Shown here: piece by piece, positions 42,715 to 50,089 of the stretch
How the letters are laid out: every line of letters begins with the position of its first letter
Numbering within the stretch: position 1 is the first letter of the stretch
DNA from: JACRBR01 sp964371355
GTDB lineage: Bacteria > Chloroflexota > Dehalococcoidia > DSTF01 > JACRBR01
NCBI GenBank assembly: GCA_964371355.1
Contig: CAYJMG010000015.1
Location: 1 to 64,000 of the forward strand
Length of the DNA: 64,000 nt
Reading direction: 5' to 3'
Position numbers and translations under genes: made by a program
Notes under the pieces: generated by a model
The model's database searches: none
Told to the model about the DNA's origin: nothing
The model's input: the letters and a program-made list of their open reading frames with translations, nothing else

Positions 42715-43848
42715 ATGCCCCTCACGCCTGCCGACGACTTCCTCATCCACCAGACGCCCGAGACCTTTGACCGCGTCTACACCAGCGACCGGAACTTTTA
42801 CGACCGCTACTTCTTCGGCGTGTTCCCGGTCGACTCCAGCATGCACCTGCTGCTCGGGTTCGGGCAGTACCCCAACGTGGGGGTGATGGACGCCTTCGCG
42901 ACCGTGGTCGTCGGGGACAAGACGCAGTACATCGTGCGCGCGTCCCGCGCGCTGGGCACCGACCGCATGGACACGCAGGTCGGGCCTATAGGCGTCGAGA
43001 TCAAGGCGCCGTTGCGCAGCGCGCGCATCCACTGCGACGACAACGAGTTGGGCCTGAAGTTCGACCTGACGTTCGAAGGCCGCACGTTCCCGTACGAGGA
43101 GCCGCACTTCGTCCGGACGTCGGGGCCGCGGCGCGTGATGGACTACACCCGCATGACGCAGCACGGGCGAGCCTCCGGCACCATCACGGTGGCAGACAAG
43201 ACCTACAACGTGGAGCCGGACAACTGGTGGAGCGTGCGCGACCACTCGTGGGGCATACGCCCGATCGGGGGAAGCGAGCCGCCTTCGGCTCCGCCGCCGG
43301 ACGCGGGGCTCGGCGGGTTCTACTGGGAGTGGTCGCCCGTTCAGTTCAACGACGTGTGCTTCATGTACACGCGCAGCGACGAGCCGGACGGCAAGCCGTG
43401 GCACGCCGCGTCGGAGCTGCTGTACCCGTACGAGGACGGCCGCGCGCCGGAGTCCCTCAAGGTCATCGATCACAACCTCAAGCTGCGGCCGGGCACCCGG
43501 ATCTTCGACCGGGGGTCATACGAGGTCGCCCGGGCCGACGGCACGCCGGTGAAGGTGACGATGGAGCCGAAGCTAACGCTGTTCATGTCGGGCGGCGGGT
43601 ATGCCTACATGGGCGGCTGGCGGCACGGCCAGTACCACTCGCCGCTCGCGGTCGAGACCGAGACCTGGGATCTCACGGACGCCAACCTGATCCCCAAGCT
43701 CGGCTCGCACACGCAGACACTGTGCGACTTTCACGTCGAGGGCCTTGGCGATATCGGCGTGGGACACGGGATCTTCGAGTTCCTGTCGCTGGGCGCGTAC
43801 CTGCCGTACGGATTCAAGACCTTCGCGGACGTGGCTCCGGCGTCGTAG
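42715..43848 (+). CDS. DUF7064/7065-like protein, unknown function
   Basis: A 377-residue soluble, beta-rich protein. The segment WWSVRDHSWGIRP is the most distinctive motif; similar Trp/Asp/His motifs occur in uncharacterised lipocalin-like or CrtC-like two-domain proteins now listed as DUF7064/DUF7065. Other clear features are GGFYWEWSPVQFNDVCFMY and the end GHGIFEFLSLGAYLPYGF. There is no signal peptide or membrane segment. It stands alone, with a heptamer array before its start. The name is tentative. Confidence 0.7.
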   Translation: MPLTPADDFLIHQTPETFDRVYTSDRNFYDRYFFGVFPVDSSMHLLLGFGQYPNVGVMDAFATVVVGDKTQYIVRASRALGTDRMDTQVGPIGVEIKAPLRSARIHCDDNELGLKFDLTFEGRTFPYEEPHFVRTSGPRRVMDYTRMTQHGRASGTITVADKTYNVEPDNWWSVRDHSWGIRPIGGSEPPSAPPPDAGLGGFYWEWSPVQFNDVCFMYTRSDEPDGKPWHAASELLYPYEDGRAPESLKVIDHNLKLRPGTRIFDRGSYEVARADGTPVKVTMEPKLTLFMSGGGYAYMGGWRHGQYHSPLAVETETWDLTDANLIPKLGSHTQTLCDFHVEGLGDIGVGHGIFEFLSLGAYLPYGFKTFADVAPAS

Positions 43849-43928
43849 AGACGATATCCCTGCGCGTTGGACATAAGAATGCGCGACACCCGAGCAGGGG
43901 CTGAGGTCCCGCTCGTGCGCCGCGCAGC

Positions 43929-43958
43929 AGAGTGTATGTTTCGTTCTGACGTAATGTC
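43929..43958 (-). promoter_or_regulatory. Candidate minus-strand promoter facing the DUF7064-like gene
   Basis: On the minus strand TTGACA (43953-43958), an 18-bp spacer and TACACT (43929-43934). The -35 begins a TGAC/GTCA inverted repeat. It would make RNA antisense to the 3' part of the gene at 42715. It lies in a 345-bp AT-richer gap (43848-44193) with no gene I can support. Confidence 0.4.
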
Positions 43959-44031
43959 AATGAATCTGCCCTCCTTACTACGCTCCGACGCAACGGTTTT
44001 GTTCGCTGAATGCATTACTGCCTTTGGACGC

Positions 44032-44051
44032 CGCGGAGGGATTCCTCCGCG
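44032..44051. terminator. Hairpin CGCGGAGG/CCTCCGCG
   Basis: An 8-bp perfect stem with loop GATT in the gap between 43848 and 44193. There is no T-tract, so termination is possible but not certain. Confidence 0.35.
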
Positions 44052-44192
44052 ATGATGGCGCCGCAACGGCTGGTACGCGGCGACCCCGTGCTCGAGATCG
44101 GCTTGACGATCTTCGCGAAAGTGATCCGGCGCGCTTGGAGATCGCGCGTGTCGCGTCCTAGCGTGTGCCTCCGAGAAAGAAGGAGGCACGCG

Positions 44193-45020
44193 ATGGAGCT
44201 GTGGGGTTGGTGTCATAACGGGTATCACAATCTGCCCGCGGCAGAGGTGTTGCGGCGGGCTCGTCTCGCGGGGCTCGATGCGCTGATCATGAAGTACGGC
44301 GACCCCGCGTTCGAGCGGGAGATCGCGGCGGGCGGGGTGCGTTGGGGCGTCGAGCGGTTTGCATACGCGTCGCAGGCGGCGCACGAGGGTGCGATGCTGG
44401 CGGATGCGGTCGACGCCGGGGCCGCGTTCGCGGTGGCGAACTGCGAGCCCAACGACGGAGGCGGCTGGGGCGACACCGGCGCAGCGGCCGCGATCCGCGC
44501 GCTCATCGAGGCGTTTCGCGCGCGTCAGCCACGCACGCCGCTGTACGTGTGCGCGGATCTCCGCCGGGGGCGGTCGCTCGGCGCGCCGTTCGTGCGCGAG
44601 GCGGCCCGGGGCGGGGTGGACGGCTGGATGCCGATGGTCTATCCGAAGGCGTTTGGGCAGCCGGCGGCGGTGGCGTTCGACGCGGGGTATCCGGGGCCGG
44701 AGTACCTGGGGCTGCCGTGTGCGCCGGTTATCCAGACGTACGACGGCGTGGGCCCGCTCGCCGTGCTGCAGCAGGTCGGCGAGGCGCGCCGCCGGGGCGC
44801 TCGTGGGCTGTCGGCGTACGTCCTCGAGACGGCGACCGACGATGAGCTGCGAGCCCTCGCCACCGCGCGCGACGATCCGGCCGATGCCGCGACGCTGCAG
44901 GCCACCGCGCTGGCGTACGTCCGCGGGGCCGTCGCCATCCTCGACCACGGCGCGCCCGGCGAGCTACGCGCGTGGGCGGAGCTGTTTGGCGGCGCCGCGG
45001 ATGTGGCGGGTGGCCGGTAG
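44193..45020 (+). CDS. Predicted TIM-barrel-like protein, unknown function
   Basis: A 275-residue soluble protein. The alternating pattern of strands and helices (ELWGWCHNGYHNLPAAEVLRRA, LDALIMKYGD, AGAAFAVANCEPND, TPLYVCADLRRG, VDGWMPMVYPKAFG, CAPVIQTYDG, ARGLSAYVLETA) suggests a beta/alpha barrel like glycoside-hydrolase or GH25-type folds, but I see no diagnostic family motif. The ATG has AAGGAGG six bases upstream, one of the best Shine-Dalgarno sites in the window. The gene is followed by a hairpin terminator. Confidence 0.68.
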   Translation: MELWGWCHNGYHNLPAAEVLRRARLAGLDALIMKYGDPAFEREIAAGGVRWGVERFAYASQAAHEGAMLADAVDAGAAFAVANCEPNDGGGWGDTGAAAAIRALIEAFRARQPRTPLYVCADLRRGRSLGAPFVREAARGGVDGWMPMVYPKAFGQPAAVAFDAGYPGPEYLGLPCAPVIQTYDGVGPLAVLQQVGEARRRGARGLSAYVLETATDDELRALATARDDPADAATLQATALAYVRGAVAILDHGAPGELRAWAELFGGAADVAGGR

Positions 45021-45029
45021 ACAACGAAA

Positions 45030-45049
45030 GGCGCACCGTCAGGTGCGCC
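45030..45049. terminator. Hairpin terminator between unknown gene and tRNA-Phe
   Basis: GGCGCACC/GGTGCGCC, 8-bp perfect stem, loop GTCA. On the minus strand it is followed by TTTCGTTG, so it can end the tRNA-Phe transcript as well as the plus-strand gene. Confidence 0.6.
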
Positions 45050-45051
45050 CG

Positions 45052-45072
45052 CTGTGAACTGTGACCGTCCAC
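45052..45072 (+). repeat. Heptamer array CTGTGAA/CTGTGAC/CGTCCAC
   Basis: Three tandem 7-base units between the terminator hairpin and the 3' end of the tRNA gene. Related to the arrays at 42683, 60363 and 61789, but not in front of a start codon. Confidence 0.45.
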
Positions 45073-45088
45073 GGTTACCTACGAGTAG

Positions 45089-45164
45089 TGGTGCCGAGGG
45101 CCAGAATCGAACTGGCGACACTACGATTTTCAGTCGTATGCTCTACCAACTGAGCTACCTCGGC
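45089..45164 (-). tRNA. tRNA-Phe (GAA)
   Basis: 76 nucleotides. Acceptor stem GCCGAGG pairs with CCTCGGC, D arm GCTCAGTTGGTAGAGC, anticodon loop CTGAAAA with GAA at 45129-45131, T arm GCCAGTTCGATTCTGGC, discriminator A and an encoded CCA. Confidence 0.97.
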
Positions 45165-45174
45165 ACGGGTCGTC

Positions 45175-45203
45175 ATTCTACCGGCGGCCTCGCTCTGCGT
45201 CCA
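45175..45203 (-). promoter_or_regulatory. tRNA-Phe promoter
   Basis: On the minus strand TGGACG (45198-45203), a 17-bp spacer and TAGAAT (45175-45180), ten bases before the tRNA 5' end. Confidence 0.65.
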
Positions 45204-45332
45204 AACGGCGCGCGTGATCGGCGCTGATCGTAGCGGTCGTCGCTGATATAATCGGCCATCGCAACGCGGCGGCCCGAAAACAAATAAACCTGTCGCTGGA
45301 AGCCGGCCTGATCTGCTGAAACGGACGACCAC

Positions 45333-46202
45333 ATGCCCGCACTGATCGTCGCCTCGTCGGAACCGCGCGCGGGGCGCAGTCTCATCGCCGCCGCCGTGGC
45401 GTATCGCCTCGGTCGTGACGGCAAGCCCGTGACGCTCGCCCGCCTGGGCGGCGATGACGGCGCCGCTGCGGACGCGGTGACGTTCGCGGCTCTGGAGGGT
45501 ATCACCGCGCCCGCTGCGCCGGTCGATCCAGCCGCGGTCGCAACGCTGCCAGGCGATCTTGTGCTCGAGGCGCCCGCGGGCTCTGTGAAACAGCTCGTGG
45601 TGACGCTGACGGCGCGGGTCCTCGTGGTCGGCGGCGGCAGTCCCGCGCCCGTCGATGCGCCCCCGGACGCCGTCATCGGCACGATCGTCACCCGCGTACC
45701 CGCCGCCGATGTCGAGGCGGTTGTACGGCGCGCGGGTGTCCTTGCGGGGCTGGCCGAGGACCGCGTGCTCGCCGCGCCCTCCGTCGCCGATATCGCTGCC
45801 GCGCTGCGGGCGCGCAGCCTGGGCAACGGCGACGACACCGTCACGATCGATCGGGTGATGATCGGCACCGTTGCGTCGGATGCCGCGGGGCCGTACTTCG
45901 GGAACCGTGAGCGTACGTGCGTGGTCACGCGGTTCGACAAGACCGATATCCAGCTCGCCGCGCTGAACACCGACCTGCAGTGCCTCGTGCTCACGGGCGG
46001 CGGCGAGCCCAGCCCGTACCTGCTCGACCGCGTCGCCGGCCACCGGCCCGGCGTAGCCGTCCTCCTGGCCGAAGACGATACGGTGGCCTCGATGCGGGCG
46101 ATCGAGCCGTTGTTCACGGCCAGCCGCTTCGACGGCGGGGGCAAGCTTCTGCGCGCCGTCGAACTGCTCGACGAAGCGGGCGTCAGCATCACACTGGGGT
46201 AG
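45333..46202 (+). CDS. BioD-like P-loop plus DRTGG domain protein
   Basis: A 289-residue protein resembling the N-terminal regulatory part of long phosphotransacetylases. It begins with a P-loop-like strand LIVASSEPRAGRSLIAAAVAYRL and a truncated dethiobiotin-synthetase-like fold. The C-terminal half has the DRTGG pattern (MIGTVASDAAGPYF, RTCVVTRFDKTDIQLAAL, LVLTGGGEPSP). No acetyltransferase domain is attached. It may sense nucleotides or acyl-CoA status; the function of stand-alone members is not known. It is convergent with the SDR gene, six bases apart. Confidence 0.78.
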   Translation: MPALIVASSEPRAGRSLIAAAVAYRLGRDGKPVTLARLGGDDGAAADAVTFAALEGITAPAAPVDPAAVATLPGDLVLEAPAGSVKQLVVTLTARVLVVGGGSPAPVDAPPDAVIGTIVTRVPAADVEAVVRRAGVLAGLAEDRVLAAPSVADIAAALRARSLGNGDDTVTIDRVMIGTVASDAAGPYFGNRERTCVVTRFDKTDIQLAALNTDLQCLVLTGGGEPSPYLLDRVAGHRPGVAVLLAEDDTVASMRAIEPLFTASRFDGGGKLLRAVELLDEAGVSITLG

Positions 46203-46208
46203 CGCGGA

Positions 46209-47000
46209 TCAGGCGGTCAGCTCTTCGCCGCCGTCGACGCCGATGACGTTGCCCGTCATCCAGTAGAGGTCCTTGTGTGAGAGCACCGCGATCGCTTTCG
46301 CCACGTCCTCAGGCGTCGTCGAGCGCCCGCTGGGGTTGCGTTCCATCGCCCGCTGGTGCAACTCGGGCCCGCCGGGGATCCGCCGCAGCGCCGGTGTGTC
46401 GGTCACGCCCGCGCGGATCGCGTTGGCCGTGACGCCCAGCGGCGCCAGCTCGAACGCGAGCTGGCGGATGTGGGACTCCAGCGACGCCTTGGCGGCGGAG
46501 ACGGCGCCGTAGGCCTTGATGACGCGCGTCGAGCCACTGCTGGTCATCGCGAAGATGCGGCTGTCGCGGCCGAGCAGCCTGCGGTCGGCCATGTCCTGCG
46601 CCCAGTACACGAGGCTGTGGGCCATGACGTCCAGGGTCATGTCCATCTGCTTCTGGCTGATGCGCTCCTTCACGCCCTCGGCGACGAAGGGCAGCAGCGT
46701 GCCGAAGGCCAGCGAGTGCATCAGGACGTGGCAGTAGCCGTCGGGGCCGAGCTTCTCGCGGATGGCGTCGAGTGCCGCGCGCCGCTTCTCGTCGTCCGCG
46801 GCGTTGATGTTGAAGAAGACCGCCTCCTCACCCGAGGCCTTCACCGCGTCCTGGACCGCGATAGCGTTCGGCAGGGTGGAGCGCAGGTCGAAGTGCACGC
46901 CGAAGATCCCGTAGCCGTTCTTCGCAAGCTCTATGGACGTGGCCGCGCCGAACCCACTCGATGCGCCGAGAATCAGTGCCCATTTAGACGACATAAACAT
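46209..47000 (-). CDS. SDR oxidoreductase, enoyl-ACP-reductase-like
   Basis: A 263-residue short-chain dehydrogenase. The cofactor loop is LILGASSGFGAATSIELAKNGYGIFGVHFD. The catalytic tyrosine and lysine are in YGAVSAAK, that is Y-x6-K, the spacing found in enoyl-ACP reductases (FabI/FabL) and not the Y-x3-K of ordinary SDRs. The C-terminus TGNVIGVDGGEEL is standard. It could be an atypical fatty-acid enoyl reductase or act on another enoyl thioester. The upstream minus strand (47007-47031) carries an imperfect period-7 repeat (ACTGACC-type). Confidence 0.82.
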   Translation of the reverse strand: MFMSSKWALILGASSGFGAATSIELAKNGYGIFGVHFDLRSTLPNAIAVQDAVKASGEEAVFFNINAADDEKRRAALDAIREKLGPDGYCHVLMHSLAFGTLLPFVAEGVKERISQKQMDMTLDVMAHSLVYWAQDMADRRLLGRDSRIFAMTSSGSTRVIKAYGAVSAAKASLESHIRQLAFELAPLGVTANAIRAGVTDTPALRRIPGGPELHQRAMERNPSGRSTTPEDVAKAIAVLSHKDLYWMTGNVIGVDGGEELTA

Positions 47001-47045
47001 CCCTGCCTTGACTACGGCTCAATCGGTCAGTGGTCGGTCGGCAGT

Positions 47046-48350
47046 CTACGAGAGCACGCCATCGTGGGCCATGAGCCGCTGCCGGTAGGCGGCCACAGCA
47101 TCGTCGTCGCCGTTCAGGTTCGCGACGACGGCGTCGTACAGGCCGGACGTCGGCGCCACGCAGTAACGCATGGTCTCGGATGCGATGCGCACGGCGTCGG
47201 TGACGTGGGCGCGGTGGGGGGGCGGCAGGAGCCGTTGGCCGTTGACGAACAGGATGCCGCGCGGGGCCTGGCCGCGCCGCTCGATAGTGCGCTCGATGCG
47301 CTGGCGCAGGCGATGGTGGGCGGCCATTTCGACTGGATGCTCGCTCGCCTCGATCTCCACCAAGGCGCTGCCGGCCCCGAGACGGATCTCGAGCTGTGCG
47401 GGATCGCGGTCGAGCACGTCGAAGCCCAGCAACCGCAGCGCCTCTACGACGACCGGGTCCAACCCCACCGCCCCTTCCTGCCACAGCAGCCGCTGGAAGC
47501 GCTCCAGAGCCTCGTACGAGGCCTCAGCCGCCCGGAGGGCCTCTGTGGCCGCCTCCGCTGCGTCCCGGGCCTCCTGCAGGGCCTTCTGACGCTCAGCGAG
47601 GCCGGGAAGCGCCATGGGCCCGAGCCAGGCCGGGGCGCGGCCCTGGGCGACGGCGCCCAGCGTCCGGCGGAGCCCCGCCTGCAGCGCCTCGGAGGCCGCA
47701 TACCTGCCCTCACCCGCCGGAGCTGCCTTGAGCGCAGGCACGAGGATCAGCCGTCCGGCCGGCAGTGGCAGCTCGACGCCGATGGCGGCGCCGCCCTGAC
47801 TGCGGGCGAACACGCGAGCGCCCTCCATACGGCGCACATCGAAGTGAGCGCGGTAGGCGGTGTTCGCGAGCTGCGACGATACGAACCCCGCCAGGGGATG
47901 CTCCCAGTCCACGACGAGCGCCTGCGATCCTTCGCCGGGGATCAGGAGAGGCGGCTCGAGGGCCAGGCCTTCGGGAAGCGGCAGCCAGCCGTAGTCGTCA
48001 GCAGTCTCGCCGCCGGGCAGGACGTGGCGGACGGACGGATGGGCGAAGGCGACGACGACGCCGCCACGTTCGAGCAGCATCCGGGTCTCGTCGCGTCGCC
48101 GCCTCAGGAGATCGGCCAGCGCGACCTGGCCGACCGCCGCTGGCTCCGTGCGGACGAGGGCGTTACCGAACGTGCGCGCTTCGGCCGCTCCGGCGACCAC
48201 GTCCTCGACGAGTGCGCCCGCCACCCGCGGTTCCACGACTATCGCGTCGTAGTCGAAGAAGGACGGGGCGGACAGCATCGTGTAGTTGTCCACCTGGATG
48301 CCCGGCAGCGGAAAGCCAAGCGACAGGATGCGCCCGATGACCTTTGCCAC
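47046..48350 (-). CDS. Protein of unknown function, galU-linked
   Basis: A 434-residue soluble protein. The N-terminal 100 residues look like an alpha/beta domain (ILSLGFPLPGIQVDNYTML, DYDAIVVEP). A helical stretch (AERQKALQEARDAAEAATEALRAAEASYEALERFQ) leads to a C-terminal domain with LGFDVLDRDPAQLEIRLGAGSALVEIEASE and RGILFVNGQRL. That pattern (D, then ExE, late strand) resembles PD-(D/E)xK nuclease-like folds. The GTG start follows the galU stop by nine bases and has no clear Shine-Dalgarno, so it may be translationally coupled. No family recognised. Confidence 0.68.
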   Translation of the reverse strand: MAKVIGRILSLGFPLPGIQVDNYTMLSAPSFFDYDAIVVEPRVAGALVEDVVAGAAEARTFGNALVRTEPAAVGQVALADLLRRRRDETRMLLERGGVVVAFAHPSVRHVLPGGETADDYGWLPLPEGLALEPPLLIPGEGSQALVVDWEHPLAGFVSSQLANTAYRAHFDVRRMEGARVFARSQGGAAIGVELPLPAGRLILVPALKAAPAGEGRYAASEALQAGLRRTLGAVAQGRAPAWLGPMALPGLAERQKALQEARDAAEAATEALRAAEASYEALERFQRLLWQEGAVGLDPVVVEALRLLGFDVLDRDPAQLEIRLGAGSALVEIEASEHPVEMAAHHRLRQRIERTIERRGQAPRGILFVNGQRLLPPPHRAHVTDAVRIASETMRYCVAPTSGLYDAVVANLNGDDDAVAAYRQRLMAHDGVLS

Positions 48351-48359
48351 GGGTACAGC

Positions 48360-49229
48360 TTAGTCGTCGAGCGGCAGTGTGCGAAGGAACTCCCGCAGCC
48401 CGGGCCCGATATCGGCCCGCCGCAGCCCGATCTCTATCGCGGCGACCAGCAGGCCGAGGGGGCGTCCGGTGTCGAATCGCATGCCGTGGAACTTGTAGGC
48501 GAACACCGGCTGGATTTCCATGAGCGCGGCCAGCGCGTCGGTGATCTGGATCTCGCGGCCCTTGCCGGGGGGCGTCCGCTCGAGGATGCCAAAGATCTCG
48601 GGCGTCAGAACGTACCGCCCGACGATCGCAAGGCGAGAGGGCGCGTCTTCGAGTTTGGGCTTCTCGATCAGCCGGTCGAGGCGGAAGACGCCGCCGCCCA
48701 GGTCCTCGCCGCCCACGATGCCGTACTGCTCGACCTCGGCGTCGGGCACCTCCTGGACGGCGATGACAGAACCACCGTGCTTCTCGAACACATCGACCAT
48801 CTGTTTCGACACGGGTGGGTCCGCCATGGTGACGTCGTCGGGAAACATGAGCAGGAACGGCTCGTTGCCGACCACGTCTCGCGCCTGCAGGACGGCATGG
48901 CCAACGCCCTTCTGTTCCTTCTGGCGCACGTACACGATGTCCGCCAGCTCGCTGACGCGCCGGATCTCGTGGAGGCGGGCGTGGTCGCCCTTTTCCTGCA
49001 GAGCCATCTCCAGCTCGAGGGTTCTGTCGAAGTGGTCCTCGACGGCCCGCTTGCCGGCGGCGGTGACGATGCATACCTGCGTGATCCCGGCGGCCGCCGC
49101 TTCTTCGACGGTGTACTGGATGATGGGCTTGTCGACGAGCGGCAGGGACTCCTTGGGCTGCGCCTTCGTGGCCGGCAGCAGCCTGGTCCCGTAGCCGGCC
49201 GCCAGCACCACAGCTTTTCGTACCTGCAC
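48360..49229 (-). CDS. galU: UTP--glucose-1-phosphate uridylyltransferase
   Basis: A 289-residue nucleotidyltransferase that makes UDP-glucose for surface glycans and trehalose. Motifs: VRKAVVLAAGYGTRLLPATKAQPKESLPLVDKPIIQY split at the N-terminus, EQKGVGHAVLQAR, LLMFPDDV, and the late IEKP and GRYVLTPEIF. Length fits bacterial GalU. The GTG start has GGGAGGG close upstream. The sugar nucleotide could feed the glycan module at 24-32 kb. Confidence 0.95.
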   Translation of the reverse strand: MQVRKAVVLAAGYGTRLLPATKAQPKESLPLVDKPIIQYTVEEAAAAGITQVCIVTAAGKRAVEDHFDRTLELEMALQEKGDHARLHEIRRVSELADIVYVRQKEQKGVGHAVLQARDVVGNEPFLLMFPDDVTMADPPVSKQMVDVFEKHGGSVIAVQEVPDAEVEQYGIVGGEDLGGGVFRLDRLIEKPKLEDAPSRLAIVGRYVLTPEIFGILERTPPGKGREIQITDALAALMEIQPVFAYKFHGMRFDTGRPLGLLVAAIEIGLRRADIGPGLREFLRTLPLDD

Positions 49230-49395
49230 GCACCCTCCCGTTCCCTCGGCATCCGTCTCCCCGAACTCCGACGTGATTGTATCGGCGTTCCGCGCACCTA
49301 TCCCAATCCGCGAGGCGACCAATCCGCGTTCGGCCGCCCGCCGTATGTCCTCTCGAACGCCAATGCCGCCTTCGGCGCCAAACAGGAGGTTGACC

Positions 49396-50085
49396 GTGAA
49401 GACGCTGCTGCTCGCGGTATTGAGCCTTGCCCTTATCGTGACTTGGAGCGAGGCCGGCAGTACCGCGCAGGCTGCCACGCAGGACGTTGCCGTGCAGGAC
49501 GATGAATACGTGGACGGTGCGTCCGGGAACAGCACCACGACCATCACAGCCGGCGATACCGTGCAGTGGACGTGGACGGGCTCGCACCAGCACACCGTGG
49601 ACAGCAATACGGGTGGCGAGTCGTTTTCCAGCGGTGCGGAGAGGACGAGCGGTACGTTTTCCCACACCTTCGATACTCCCGGCACCTACACATACATCTG
49701 CGCGGTGCATGGCACGTCCATGCAGGGCACGATCGTCGTGATCGCAGGGGCGGAACCGACGAACACACCAGAGCCGCAGCCCACGAACACCTCAGCGCCA
49801 CAGGAGACCACTACGCCTAGCGTCGACGCGACGGACACGCCCTCACCGGCCACGTCCACTGTGGTTCCTGCGGACGCGACACCTACTCGCACCATGGCGA
49901 CCGCGTCGCCAGTGGCGACGACCGGCGCGGGCGGCGCAGGAGGCAGCGCGTCGCTGCCGGGGACGGGGACGGGGCCGGAGCCCGGGGATCAGGACTGGTC
50001 GTGGGCGCTCGCTGGCCTCGTGCTGCTGGGCGCGGCCGGAGCTGGCGCGGCCGCTGGTGGGTGCCGCATCCGCCGGCGCGTGTAA
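49396..50085 (+). CDS. Secreted cupredoxin with LPGTG cell-wall sorting signal
   Basis: A 229-residue exported protein. Signal peptide (about 1-26, TLLLAVLSLALIVTW). A plastocyanin-like domain (about 30-125) follows, with copper ligands in SHQHTVDS (His) and YICAVHGTSM (Cys, His, Met). Next is a Thr/Pro-rich spacer (about 125-185). The end is LPGTG, a membrane helix (WALAGLVLLGAAGAGAAAGG) and basic residues RIRRRV. That C-terminus is a textbook sortase signal, though no sortase gene is seen here. The GTG start has AGGAGG six bases upstream. It may carry electrons or copper at the cell surface. Confidence 0.86.
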   Translation: MKTLLLAVLSLALIVTWSEAGSTAQAATQDVAVQDDEYVDGASGNSTTTITAGDTVQWTWTGSHQHTVDSNTGGESFSSGAERTSGTFSHTFDTPGTYTYICAVHGTSMQGTIVVIAGAEPTNTPEPQPTNTSAPQETTTPSVDATDTPSPATSTVVPADATPTRTMATASPVATTGAGGAGGSASLPGTGTGPEPGDQDWSWALAGLVLLGAAGAGAAAGGCRIRRRV

Positions 50086-50089
50086 CGGA

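Noticed and set aside
43867..44055. 62-codon frame in the gap before 44193
   Set aside because: No Shine-Dalgarno, no homologous pattern, and it ends in the hairpin at 44032.
46356..49505. Plus-strand open frame of over 1000 codons
   Set aside because: Antisense to the SDR, unknown and galU genes, with low-complexity Arg/Gly/Gln composition typical of a shadow frame.
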